Made by a program: the position numbers and the translations under genes | DNA from: Bacillota bacterium | GTDB lineage: Bacteria > Bacillota > Clostridia > Lachnospirales > Lachnospiraceae | Direction of reading: 5' to 3' | Length of the DNA stretch: 51,383 nucleotides | NCBI GenBank assembly: GCA_023389295.1 | Contig: JAEWEO010000212.1 | Location: 1-51,383 of the forward strand | The notes under the pieces: model-generated | Told to the model about the DNA's origin: nothing | Databases searched by the model: none | The model's input: only the letters and a program-made list of their open reading frames with translations | In this document: one piece after another, positions 43,841-51,383 of the stretch | Position numbering within the stretch: position 1 is the first letter of the stretch | Layout of the letters: every line of letters starts with the position of its first letter

Positions 43841-44101
43841 ATGTTAAAGCAGCCGGAAAGAGAAAGCAGAAACATGAATGATTTCTTTTATGAGATGGAG
43901 GGCAGGCAGATACAAAAAATGAACAAGGTACTGGCAGACGTGGAGCTGACAAAAGCGGAGGAAAAAACTCTGATATGGCTTGCCGGATGGGAAGAAAGTA
44001 CCGTAGACCACCTGCTGTCAGTCATAGAAAAAGTAGCCCGGATACGGGCAGATAAAAAGGGCGGATACGCCCATAAATCTAAATGTGAGTCCGAGAAGTA
44101 A
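43841..44101 (+). CDS. Small helical protein upstream of the relaxase
   Basis: The ATG at 43841 follows GGAAGGGAGTGTTGCGG and gives 86 residues; the frame is open further upstream but without a start that fits. The protein is acidic then basic (NDFFYEMEGRQIQKMNKVLA; a LIWLAGWEESTVDHLLSVIE helix; lysine-rich end). Its place directly before the candidate transfer origin suggests a relaxosome accessory role. No family is recognised. Confidence 0.55.
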   Translation: MLKQPERESRNMNDFFYEMEGRQIQKMNKVLADVELTKAEEKTLIWLAGWEESTVDHLLSVIEKVARIRADKKGGYAHKSKCESEK

Positions 44102-44104
44102 TCG

Positions 44105-44280
44105 GATTGTGTTAAACAAAAACAAGCCCTCGGCGTTTGAGAGCGAAATACACCCATCGCACAAACTTCGTTTATGCTCTGCGTATTTCGCCCTTGCAGG
44201 GGGCAAGCCGCCGACAGGCGGATAAGTTCGTAAACAGGTGCCTATGCACCTACTCACAGCAAAGCCGGCGAGAGCCGAGG
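44105..44280. promoter_or_regulatory. Candidate origin of transfer (oriT)
   Basis: This non-coding stretch before the relaxase gene has four hairpins in a row: GCGAAATAC/GTATTTCGC (44143-44191), CTTGC/GCAAG (44193-44207), CCGCC/GGCGG (44208-44221) and AGGTGC/GCACCT (44236-44251). It is clearly richer in GC than the host sequence. Position next to a relaxase and dense inverted repeats are the usual marks of oriT. The nick site is not identified. Confidence 0.6.
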
Positions 44281-44287
44281 AAGGAGG

Positions 44288-45718
44288 ATGCTTATAGGCA
44301 GACATTCATTTATCAGACAAAGTAAGCTGTCCGACGTGGCAGGAAGGATTGATTATATCTCCAATCCGAAACGACAGGAATATCTCTATGCGACCTATCA
44401 GACAAAAGGGGCAACACCGGAGTTTTGGAAACGTCTTGCAAGAGAAAATCAGTTAGACTTTAAGGCGAGTGGTTCAGCAGGGAAATGTATCGAGGGGCGT
44501 GAATTTATCATTGCACTTCCCGAAAGTTTTGTTCAGTACAGGGCAGATGATATGGTAAGGTTTTTTACGGAAACTTTTCATAAAAGATATGGTGTGGAAT
44601 GCAGCGCAGCTCTTCATCACAACAAGACAAAGACGAATTATCATATTCATCTGGTGTTCAGTGAACGGAAAATATTGGAACAGCCCGAAGTGAAGATTGC
44701 CACCCGAAATATGTTTTATGATGAGCAGGGAAAGCATAGACGCACGAAAAAAGAGATTTTAGACGAGCAGGGAAATATCAGAGCCGGATGCAGTATTATC
44801 TCGAAAGGGAAAGTATATGAAAGTCATATTTTCTCGAAAAAGGATGAATGGTTTAAGAACAAAGCCTTTACCAAAGAAGTGAAAGAACTATTTACAGATA
44901 CAATTAACTGTTATGTAAAAGAAGAATCAGAAAAATTATCGGTATTCCAACAGGGTGGCGTTTATCTGGCAACGAAGAAAATCGGAAAGAACAATCCGAA
45001 GGCAGAGGAGATAAAGGCAGACAATGCGGCAAGGCAGGAATGGAATCGGACAGTTGATGTGGCATTAGTCGAGGGTGTTCCTGAAGAAGATATTTTGAAG
45101 ATTAAGCAGGAAAAAATCACAGACAAAACGCTGCAATCTATCAGGACACACGGTTGGCTGCCGGATATGTTCCGTCAGATTATCCGAGGGGCAAAAGACT
45201 TTTTGCAGGAAGTGATTTTCAAATTTAAGCTGCCGCCGAAACCTGTACCAAAGATTGATTTGCAAGAGTGGAAAGATATGCAGAAGGTCATGCATGACTT
45301 GCAGGGACAGTCAAGGGAGATAAAACGCACACAGCAGGATATTTCTTCTTTGAAAAAGCAACTGTCAGAGTTGCGAGGGTTCTTTAAAGGCAAAGAACGA
45401 AAATCTCTGGAAGGGAAAATTGAATTGTTAGAGGATTTGGAAAAGCGTCTGCACAAGAGTATGGAACAGATCGTAAAACGGGAAGGCTATCCCAATGTAC
45501 AAGCCTTTCAGAAGGTTTATAACAAGGCAGAAGAATTGATTATAGAATACAACGAAGAACTAAGGATATGGAAAAAGCAGACGGAACAGAAAAAAGAGAA
45601 ACCGTTAGAACAGCCGAAAAAAGCGAGTGTACTGGAAAAGCTGCACCGCTATCAGCAGGAAGGCAGACAGCAGCCGAAACGGTTAGTCAAGAGAAAATCT
45701 ATGGATAGAGAACGATAA
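44288..45718 (+). CDS. Relaxase / mobilization nuclease (MobA/MobL-like)
   Basis: This 476-residue protein has an N-terminal HUH-type relaxase domain. Its metal-binding motif reads NKTKTNYHIHLVFSERK near residues 115-131, and the catalytic tyrosine is probably among the early YATYQT or later residues. A long charged coiled-coil tail (about 330-470, IKRTQQDISSLKKQLSELRG) follows. It nicks one strand at oriT and leads it into a recipient, with the help of a conjugative system from elsewhere. The ATG touches AAGGAGG without a spacer, so a GAGG four bases further upstream may be used. No coupling protein or type IV secretion genes are present, which makes the element mobilizable, not self-transmissible. 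Confidence 0.88.
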   Translation: MLIGRHSFIRQSKLSDVAGRIDYISNPKRQEYLYATYQTKGATPEFWKRLARENQLDFKASGSAGKCIEGREFIIALPESFVQYRADDMVRFFTETFHKRYGVECSAALHHNKTKTNYHIHLVFSERKILEQPEVKIATRNMFYDEQGKHRRTKKEILDEQGNIRAGCSIISKGKVYESHIFSKKDEWFKNKAFTKEVKELFTDTINCYVKEESEKLSVFQQGGVYLATKKIGKNNPKAEEIKADNAARQEWNRTVDVALVEGVPEEDILKIKQEKITDKTLQSIRTHGWLPDMFRQIIRGAKDFLQEVIFKFKLPPKPVPKIDLQEWKDMQKVMHDLQGQSREIKRTQQDISSLKKQLSELRGFFKGKERKSLEGKIELLEDLEKRLHKSMEQIVKREGYPNVQAFQKVYNKAEELIIEYNEELRIWKKQTEQKKEKPLEQPKKASVLEKLHRYQQEGRQQPKRLVKRKSMDRER

Positions 45719-45735
45719 GAAAGGTGGAAATGATT

Positions 45736-46110
45736 ATGAAGAAAACAATTTTTGAAGAAATGGGCGGCACTTATATCAGACATGGGGATTATCTTATCCC
45801 CTGTCTTACCTTGCCGGAGGAAGAACAGAGATTTATCGGCGTATGGGGACAAAGGCATTTACGCTATCTGAAAGAATATCGCAGGGGTGTATATCTGAAT
45901 CTGCTTACAAGTGGAAGGTTGAATGATTATTTGGCTGATATAGAAGAACAGGCACAGGAACGCTTTGAAAGGATTGTAGAGCAGATGAAACAGGCACAGG
46001 GGAACACGGAACAGTTAAAGGCAGAAAATCAGATGGAATGGGTAGGGAGAATGAACAATATACAAGCGCGTGCGAGGGAGATTGTGGATAAAGAAATGAT
46101 TTATCAATAA
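45736..46110 (+). CDS. tnpV: TnpV-family transposon protein
   Basis: The start at 45736 lies eight bases after AAAGGTGG; two earlier in-frame starts are less well placed. The 124 residues match TnpV proteins of Tn4451-like and related elements: MGGTYIRHGDYLIPCLTLPE at the start and WGQRHLRYLKEYRRGVYLNL in the middle. Its function is not established. It lies 17 nt after the relaxase stop. A hairpin follows it, so it closes the element's main operon. Confidence 0.85.
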   Translation: MKKTIFEEMGGTYIRHGDYLIPCLTLPEEEQRFIGVWGQRHLRYLKEYRRGVYLNLLTSGRLNDYLADIEEQAQERFERIVEQMKQAQGNTEQLKAENQMEWVGRMNNIQARAREIVDKEMIYQ

Positions 46111-46127
46111 GGAAAGTGATATGGTGG

Positions 46128-46156
46128 AAAGCAAGTCTGAAAATGGCTTGCTTTTG
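46128..46156 (+). terminator. Terminator after tnpV
   Basis: AAAGCAAG pairs with CTTGCTTT around an 11-base loop and runs into TTTTGGCTTT. It is the likely end of the mobilization operon. Confidence 0.65.
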
Positions 46157-46159
46157 GCT

Positions 46160-46335
46160 TTACAATGTAGGCTGCTGATGTATATAATTATGATAAAGAG
46201 ATAAATTGGAAGTTGTAGATTTTACAGGTTTGTTTTTAGCGAATATAGGAGCTTTATTGAAAATTTCCTCCTTGAAATTAGTATAATCTCTCGGAATCTT
46301 TAGCTCAGTAAAATCAAGGCTTGCAGATTCCTTTT
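46160..46335 (-). pseudogene. C-terminal fragment of an unrecognised protein
   Basis: A minus-strand frame of about 55 codons (LDFTELKIPRDYTNFKEEIF, then ...IFAKNKPVKSTTSNLSLYHN) runs to TAA at 46162-46160. Stops lie directly upstream and there is no start. Its composition looks coding. It is probably the tail of a gene cut by insertion of the mobilizable element or of the adjacent transposase unit. Confidence 0.35.
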
Positions 46336-46444
46336 TTATTAAAATCCCCCACTTTTTTGCCCAAAAAGTCTTGACAAACCGCTCAAAATTTGCGGCGAAG
46401 CCGATTGAATATATTTTATTTTCATCGACTGGAGGGCGATTTTT

Positions 46445-47932
46445 ATGTTACCTGATAATTCCGGCGGTCATACCGCCTATCAAACTTTTGTACTCGAAAA
46501 CCTTCGTAAATATTATCCGGATCCCACTGTTTTTGCTAAATCAACATGGGACATCATCGAACGTTTCTGGAATCTCGATCTTTCTTATACCGATGAACTG
46601 CTCCGCAGCAAATACTCTGTCTTTGGTCTAAAACCAAGGACTCCTTCCTGTATGCAACGTTCTTATCTTCTTTCCATTGATTTTAAAGTCCATTCCCTTA
46701 CCGATTGGGCTGCTCAATTGAAGATAAATCCACTCTATGCAATCCTCAGCGGATTCCAGTTTGGTGATACTCCCGGTGTCGGCACTTTCTATGACTTCCT
46801 TGACAGGCTTTGGGATTCTGATTCTGATAATCTTTCTCCTCATATCCATCCTGTAAAAAAGAAGAAGGTCAAAAAACCAAAACAAAAAGGCGATAAAGCA
46901 GAACCCCTTGAAAAAGTCACAGTTGAACAACTTTTCCAATCTATGGAACATTCTTCTTTTTCCATAGATGAACAGCCTTATGCTTCTCTTTTCAAGATTT
47001 ATGATCATGAATTTTTATCGGTCTCCATATCCAAAGGATTGATTGATATCTCCAATCTTTCCATTGCCGGCGATGGAATGCCTGTTACAACATCTGCACG
47101 CGAACGGAAGCACTGTATTTGCGAATGTTCCAAAAATGGAATTACTTCCTGTCATTGTGACCGTTACTTTTCCCAGCCTGACTGTGACATCGGTTATGAT
47201 TCTTCCAGAGAATGCTTTTACCATGGCTACCACTTATATATATTGGTTGCAGCGAACTCAGAAAGCGACCTGCCTTTATTTCCTTTATTCAATCCTGCAT
47301 CAAAGCATGATTCTCATGGGTTTTTGGAAGCTTACTTTCGTTTCAAAGCTTTTCTTCCTGATTTTCATGTCAGAAAATGGCTTTTAGATTCCGCTCATGA
47401 TGCCATGTCTTATTACTTATACTGTCGCAAGAATGATATTCAGCCTTTCATTGATTTAAACGAAAAGCGGGGAATCAGCATGAAATACAAAGATGATTTT
47501 ACCATTGGAAAAGATGGTGTCCCTATCTGCAAAGCAGGACGAAAAATGAATCATGACGGTTCTGAGCCTTCAAAGGCACGGTTAAAATTCCGTTGTCCGC
47601 TTGCCAGCCGTAAATACGGATGTTCTTGTAGCACTCCCTGCTCAGACTCCAAATATGGGCGCACCGTTCATCTTGCAATGAAAGATAATCCAAGGCTGAT
47701 CAATTTCCCGCCTCGTGACAGTGAACAATGGAAGTTAGAATACAATGCCAGAACTTCAGCAGAACGTTCGAATAAACGTGAGAAAATAGACTTTCAATTA
47801 GAAAGCGGCAGACACCGCTCAACTAAGATGTGGTACTGCCGCCTGTATCACATCCTCATGCTTCAGCATTTGGATGCTTGGGATTTGTCCTTTGAATCCA
47901 CCCTCGCAAAGTTGATTTTAAATGTGGCATAA
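46445..47932 (+). CDS. DDE-type transposase (insertion sequence)
   Basis: This 495-residue transposase has a cysteine/histidine-rich insertion (CICECSKNGITSCHCDRYF) and the downstream YGCSCSTPCSDSKYGRTVHL. A candidate catalytic aspartate is in SIAGDGMPVTT, another in KWLLDSAHDAMSYYLY, and a closing glutamate is near the RTSAERSNKREKIDF helix, as in IS4/IS1182-like transposases. The ATG follows GGAGGGCGATTTTT. The gene is intact. I could not see matching terminal inverted repeats in the flanks, so the exact ends of the element are open. Confidence 0.75.
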   Translation: MLPDNSGGHTAYQTFVLENLRKYYPDPTVFAKSTWDIIERFWNLDLSYTDELLRSKYSVFGLKPRTPSCMQRSYLLSIDFKVHSLTDWAAQLKINPLYAILSGFQFGDTPGVGTFYDFLDRLWDSDSDNLSPHIHPVKKKKVKKPKQKGDKAEPLEKVTVEQLFQSMEHSSFSIDEQPYASLFKIYDHEFLSVSISKGLIDISNLSIAGDGMPVTTSARERKHCICECSKNGITSCHCDRYFSQPDCDIGYDSSRECFYHGYHLYILVAANSESDLPLFPLFNPASKHDSHGFLEAYFRFKAFLPDFHVRKWLLDSAHDAMSYYLYCRKNDIQPFIDLNEKRGISMKYKDDFTIGKDGVPICKAGRKMNHDGSEPSKARLKFRCPLASRKYGCSCSTPCSDSKYGRTVHLAMKDNPRLINFPPRDSEQWKLEYNARTSAERSNKREKIDFQLESGRHRSTKMWYCRLYHILMLQHLDAWDLSFESTLAKLILNVA

Positions 47933-48061
47933 TCCTTTGATCATTATACACTATTTTTCAGGCATAGCGACAGTTATGTCTGTTTTACATGTTCTTTTTT
48001 CTGTTCCGAATCATATTTACTTTTCAAAGTACGCATTTCGGCTGTTGCCGATAATAATCAC
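47933..48061. other. Spacer between the transposase and the AraC gene
   Basis: These 129 bases must hold the right end of the transposase unit and the 3' flank of the minus-strand AraC gene. AGTACGCATTTC occurs at 48028-48039 and again at 48999-49010, on the other side of the AraC gene. No clear terminator was seen. Confidence 0.35.
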
Positions 48062-48928
48062 TCAGGATTCCGAGAGATTATAAAATGGATTTTTTGTTAT
48101 CATTTTTCTATAATTTCCAGGGGTTTTCGAATAATATTTTTTAAACTGAGCGATAAAACTTCCCTCATCCGAAAAGCCCACCTCCTGAGCGATTTCAGAG
48201 ATCCGTGTGTTTGTGTCCTTAAGCAATTGTTCTGCATGAATAACCCTGCACTGTGTCACATACTGATTAAATGTCATACCTGTATTTTTTTTGAATAAAC
48301 GGCAAAAATATTCTTTGGAGAAGAAAAAACGTTCTGCTGCTTCACTGGTCTTGAGATTGCTGTTGTAGTTTTCATGAACATAATTAAGAACATGTTCAAA
48401 ACGCTGAAAACTTTCCGAACTTGTCGCTTCGAACTTTTCCCGTTTCATACAACATTCTGTTGCAAGAATATACACAATTTCACAAATTTGTTTGATTGCA
48501 TAAATATTCATATATGCTGCATCTTGTGTTTTACATTTCTTATTCATTTCTTCAAGAAGTAACTGTATCTTCCGTTCTGCCATATTGTTAAGAATAAAGT
48601 AACAGTTATCATAATCTGGAATCACTTTTTTTAGAAAATCGTAGCTGATTTGTATCGTAACCCCTGTAACGCAGATCTCGCCCTGTGGAAAAAAAGGGAT
48701 AGACGAATGGACTTCTCTGCTGTTTATCACAACAACATGTGAAGGCGTTACATCTTCAATTCTTCCATTTATAAAGAAGCGGGAAGAGCCTTCAAAAGCC
48801 GTATTTATTTCCAACTCTGGATGCCAGTGACTTTTTATGATTGCACTGTCCGCCCGGGTATGGCGAATCAATCGTCCAGGAACGATTCCGTTTAGTTTTA
48901 CTTTTTCATAAATTCCATAATCTTTCAT
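48062..48928 (-). CDS. AraC-family transcriptional regulator
   Basis: This 288-residue protein has an N-terminal cupin effector domain (about 15-110, HWHPELEINTAFEGSSRFFI) and a C-terminal AraC DNA-binding domain with two helix-turn-helix units. The second contains RISEIAQEVGFSDEGSFIAQ and ends in FKKYYSKTPGNYRKM. Such proteins usually activate a sugar-use operon that lies next to them. Here no such operon remains: one side is a transposase and the other an IS1634 element. It is an orphan in this window; its target may lie beyond the right edge. GGGAGGTATAACG precedes the ATG. Confidence 0.9.
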   Translation of the reverse strand: MKDYGIYEKVKLNGIVPGRLIRHTRADSAIIKSHWHPELEINTAFEGSSRFFINGRIEDVTPSHVVVINSREVHSSIPFFPQGEICVTGVTIQISYDFLKKVIPDYDNCYFILNNMAERKIQLLLEEMNKKCKTQDAAYMNIYAIKQICEIVYILATECCMKREKFEATSSESFQRFEHVLNYVHENYNSNLKTSEAAERFFFSKEYFCRLFKKNTGMTFNQYVTQCRVIHAEQLLKDTNTRISEIAQEVGFSDEGSFIAQFKKYYSKTPGNYRKMITKNPFYNLSES

Positions 48929-49060
48929 TCGTTATACCTCCCTGTCTGGATTTCAATCAAATAGGAGAGAGTGATTATTTTCCGTCATCAATAAACGTAG
49001 TACGCATTTCTGTATCCCATAGAGATATGTGTAGTATTCTCATTGCGAGAACTCATGTAA

Positions 49061-49095
49061 AGTATATCAGATTAATTTAAAAATGTCTAATAAGT
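49061..49095. repeat. 35-bp direct repeat, left copy (IS1634 target duplication)
   Basis: A 35-base sequence starting AGTATATCAGATTAATT and ending ATGTCTAATAAGT is identical to bases 51059-51093. The two copies flank the IS1634-family element exactly. Members of this family are known for unusually long target duplications. Confidence 0.9.
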
Positions 49096-49235
49096 CGGGT
49101 CTTTGACACTTTGATTATCAACAACACATCGAAAAGCCTTAAAACGGCTTTATTTTTTTGTCAAATTTGAAATTTTTACTTCCACGTTACGGATAGTTAT
49201 GGTATAATAGTTATATATTTCAAGGAGGATTGGTC

Positions 49236-50960
49236 ATGAGATTAGGTTGGGCTAAAAAAGGTAAATACATTTCTTATTATGCACAGAAAACTATTTATGT
49301 TAATGGTAAAAACAAATCTATGGTTGTGAAAAGATTTGGTTCCGAAAAACATATCTGCGAAACATATGGCGTATCAGATGCCAAGGCATGGGCAAAGGAA
49401 CAGGTCGCCCTTATGAATGAAATTGAACTAGAAGGGACTGCTCCTATTTCAATTGACCTTTCTCCTTTAAATGATTTATCCGAAAACCAACAGCGTTGTT
49501 TCAATGGTGGTTATCTTTTTTTACAAGATATTTACCATGAACTTGGGTTAGACAAAATCAGTACAGCGATTGCCAATAAGTACAGTTTCAAATATAACCT
49601 GAATTCAATTCTCTCCAGACTTATTTTCTCACGGATTCTCTTTCCTTCCTCAAAACTGGGTACATTTGAGGATTCCCACAAATTTATTGAACAGCCAGAT
49701 TTTGAGCTTCATCAAATTTACCGTGCCCTTACCGTCATTGCACAGGAATCCGATTACATACAGAGCCGACTATTCAAAAACAGCATGAAAATTTCCAAAA
49801 GGAAAACAGGTGTAATTTATTACGACTGCACTAACTTCTATTTTGAGATAGAACAGGCAGAGGATGACAAGCAGTTTGGATTAAGCAAGGAAAACCGTCC
49901 TCTTCCCATTGTTGAAATGGGACTTTTCATGGATGCTGAGGGCATTCCCCTTGCCTTCTCCATCAATCCTGGAAATCAAAATGAGCAACTCTCCCTCATC
50001 CCTCTTGAAGAGAAACTGCTTGCAAAATTTGACCTGTCTAAATTTGTTGTATGTACTGATGCCGGGCTTTCTTCCACTAGCAACCGAAAATTTAATAACG
50101 ACGAAAAAGGAAACAGGGCTTTTATCACTACACAGTCTGTAAAAAAACTGAAAAAATATCAAAAGAATTGGGCGTTGTCCACAGAGGGTTGGAAACTTTC
50201 TGGCGGTGACCCAAAATGCCTTTACGATATTTCCAAACTGAGTGACAAAGAGGATAAGGAAAAAATCTTTTACAAAAGCAGATGGATTAAGGAAGACGGG
50301 CTGGAACAGCAACTGATTGTAACCTTTTCCTTGAAATATAAAGAATATCAGGGAACCATCCGTAATAGACAACTGGAACGTGCTTTGAAAGCTGTAAAAG
50401 GAGGCAAATCCGCAGTGGAAACAAAGCGTCAGAATGATCCAAAGCGCTTCATAAAAGCAAATCATGCTACGGCAGACGGTGAAGCAGCCGATAAGACGGC
50501 ATACTACATTGATCTCGATGTAGTAAACGAGGAAGCTCAGTACGACGGATTTTATGCAGTCTGCACCAACTTGGAGGATGAGGCACAGTCCATCGTAAAA
50601 ATCAATAAGAGACGTTGGGAAATCGAAGAATGTTTCCGTATTATGAAAAGTGATTTTGAAGCTCGCCCAGTTTACCTACATGATAAAGAAAGAATAAAAG
50701 CTCATTTCATCACCTGTTTCATTGCACTGATTGTATACAGATATCTAGAAAAGAAACTGGATGAAAAATATACATGCAGTCAGATTTTAGATTGCTTAAG
50801 AGAAATGAATTTCCTGAAGTTTGATGGGAAGGGCTATATTCCAACATACACAAGAACGAGTCTGACCGATGCATTACATGATGCATTTGGCTTTCAGACA
50901 TCGAAAGAGATAATTCCCATCAATATAATGAGAAATATTTGTGCACAGACGAAAAAATAG
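49236..50960 (+). CDS. IS1634-family transposase
   Basis: The ATG at 49236 lies seven bases after AAGGAGG; a TTG two codons earlier is less likely. The 574 residues are of normal length for IS1634 transposases. The start MRLGWAKKGKYISYYAQKTI is typical. The DDE triad lies in VIYYDCTNFYFEIE near residue 193, VVCTDAGLSSTSNRKF near 273 and the RRWEIEECFRIMKSDFEARP helix near 466. It cuts and pastes the surrounding element. No frameshift or internal stop is present. Confidence 0.92.
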   Translation: MRLGWAKKGKYISYYAQKTIYVNGKNKSMVVKRFGSEKHICETYGVSDAKAWAKEQVALMNEIELEGTAPISIDLSPLNDLSENQQRCFNGGYLFLQDIYHELGLDKISTAIANKYSFKYNLNSILSRLIFSRILFPSSKLGTFEDSHKFIEQPDFELHQIYRALTVIAQESDYIQSRLFKNSMKISKRKTGVIYYDCTNFYFEIEQAEDDKQFGLSKENRPLPIVEMGLFMDAEGIPLAFSINPGNQNEQLSLIPLEEKLLAKFDLSKFVVCTDAGLSSTSNRKFNNDEKGNRAFITTQSVKKLKKYQKNWALSTEGWKLSGGDPKCLYDISKLSDKEDKEKIFYKSRWIKEDGLEQQLIVTFSLKYKEYQGTIRNRQLERALKAVKGGKSAVETKRQNDPKRFIKANHATADGEAADKTAYYIDLDVVNEEAQYDGFYAVCTNLEDEAQSIVKINKRRWEIEECFRIMKSDFEARPVYLHDKERIKAHFITCFIALIVYRYLEKKLDEKYTCSQILDCLREMNFLKFDGKGYIPTYTRTSLTDALHDAFGFQTSKEIIPINIMRNICAQTKK

Positions 50961-50990
50961 GTTGCATAACGTGTAACAAAAAAGATTTAA

Positions 50991-51031
50991 AAAGTCCCAC
51001 AAGCCGCATTATTACAGCTTCGTGGGACTTT
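50991..51031 (+). terminator. Terminator inside the right end of IS1634
   Basis: AAAGTCCCAC pairs perfectly with GTGGGACTTT, with a smaller inner AAGC/GCTT stem. It lies 30 nt beyond the transposase stop and protects against read-through out of the element. Confidence 0.75.
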
Positions 51032-51058
51032 AAACGTCATTTTAGTGTCAAAAACAGG

Positions 51059-51093
51059 AGTATATCAGATTAATTTAAAAATGTCTAATAAGT
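51059..51093. repeat. 35-bp direct repeat, right copy
   Basis: This is identical to 49061-49095 and abuts the right end of the IS1634 element. See the left copy for the interpretation. Confidence 0.9.
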
Positions 51094-51383
51094 ATTTTAG
51101 ATTACGATACCATAATAGTTACTTTTGGGAACGGATGCAGGAGCTGTTTTGTGTATTGAAAGAAAAAGGTTTTATGTTAATAAATGTCAGTTATTTGGTT
51201 AAATTGTACAATGGTGCACAGAAAATAGATTTGTTATATTGTATAAAAATAATAATAATGATATGGGTGTCAAAACACTCGTTTTATAGTAACTCATTAA
51301 CTAACGTACCTTGAAAATTTCATATAAGACAACAAATAATTCATATTAGTAGTGTTTTCCATTAACATACATTCAGATTCTTT
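51094..51383. other. AT-rich region at the right edge without a supported gene
   Basis: A frame from ATG 51081 runs 77 codons (MSNKYFRLRYHNSYFWERMQ onward) but lacks a ribosome-binding site, begins inside the direct repeat, and matches nothing I recognise. It may be a remnant or chance. Nothing else is visible. Confidence 0.35.

Larger units (their letters stand above)
49096..51058 (+). mobile_element. Intact IS1634-family insertion sequence
   Basis: The element runs between the two 35-bp direct repeats. Its ends are imperfect inverted repeats: the left begins CGGGTCTTTGACACT and the right, read inwards on the minus strand, CCTGTTTTTGACACT. It holds one complete transposase gene and a terminator hairpin near its right end. 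The intact gene and the exact flanking repeat suggest a recent insertion. Confidence 0.88.

Noticed and set aside
45175..45456. Antisense frames under the relaxase, HD-GYP and other long genes
   Set aside because: They follow the codon pattern of the real gene on the other strand and have no start signals or recognisable products.
39716..46440. Direct repeats defining attL and attR of the mobilizable element
   Set aside because: I compared both edges by eye and found no shared stretch long enough to name as an att core.
46340..48060. Terminal inverted repeats of the DDE transposase unit
   Set aside because: The 5' flank and the 3' flank do not show a convincing inverted match.
48028..49010. 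12-base repeat AGTACGCATTTC on both sides of the AraC gene
   Set aside because: It is too short and without further symmetry to call an insertion scar or operator; it may be chance.
51045..51314. Gene at the right edge crossing the IS1634 end
   Set aside because: The frame begins inside the insertion sequence, has no ribosome-binding site, and its product is not recognised. It is an artefact of the junction or a remnant.

Overview
The window comes from a low-GC, anaerobic, spore-forming Firmicute, most likely a clostridium of the Lachnospiraceae type. The grounds are AT-rich coding with strong AGGAGG ribosome-binding sites, a ferredoxin-type 2-oxoacid oxidoreductase, the sporulation regulator spoIIID, a CFI-box zinc-ribbon protein, a BMP-type nucleoside transporter, and IS110, IS1634 and TnpV-type mobile genes. 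This is inferred from gene content only; there is no rRNA or tRNA in the window to confirm it.

Layout. 1-3.2 kb holds the end of a 2-oxoacid:ferredoxin oxidoreductase operon and a two-gene ABC exporter on the minus strand. 3.3-4.95 kb is a graveyard of broken mobile genes: a serine recombinase, an IS110 transposase and an IS256-like start. It also carries one of two copies of a structured palindromic repeat. 5-8.3 kb has a secreted GLUG-repeat surface protein and a flavin amine oxidase, both on the minus strand. 8.5-14.2 kb is a purine salvage block: xpt followed by a complete BMP lipoprotein / ABC ATPase / two-permease nucleoside importer. 14.3-23.2 kb is ordinary core sequence: DUF523, thioredoxin, a Crp-family regulator, AlkD-type DNA repair, a beta-CASP ribonuclease-like protein, pullulanase and an HD-GYP c-di-GMP phosphodiesterase.

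23.4-27.4 kb is a compact modification island. A C5-cytosine methyltransferase is followed by two unrelated proteins with PD-(D/E)XK-like signatures, which suggests a Type II system with a split or two-subunit nuclease, and then by a zinc-ribbon/CFI-box protein. 27.5-30.9 kb has small stress proteins (CsbD, GlsB/YeaQ), an ArsC-like protein, a PyrE-like phosphoribosyltransferase, CorA and spoIIID.

31.2-39.7 kb is the most interesting part: a tight four-gene operon with gaps of 11-16 nt. It encodes a CbxX-type AAA+ ATPase with a degenerate first ATPase-like half, a DUF4062-STAND NTPase-helical repeat protein, a four-helix membrane protein with Rossmann (TrkA-N-like) domains and a C-terminal ryanodine-receptor (RyR) domain, and a YbjN-like protein. 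The domain set (TIR-like sensor, signal-transducing NTPase, nucleotide-binding membrane protein, AAA+ partner) looks like a conflict or signalling system whose end point is at the membrane. Its function is inferred, not shown.

Directly after it, about 39.8-46.2 kb, is an integrative mobilizable element. It has a divergent repressor/excisionase control region with three matching operators, a tyrosine integrase, a MobC-like protein, a RepA-like ATPase followed by an iteron palindrome, a MOB relaxase with a hairpin-rich candidate oriT, and TnpV. The right edge (46.4-51.4 kb) is mobile-element-rich. It holds a DDE transposase, an orphan AraC regulator, and an intact IS1634-family element flanked by an exact 35-bp direct repeat.
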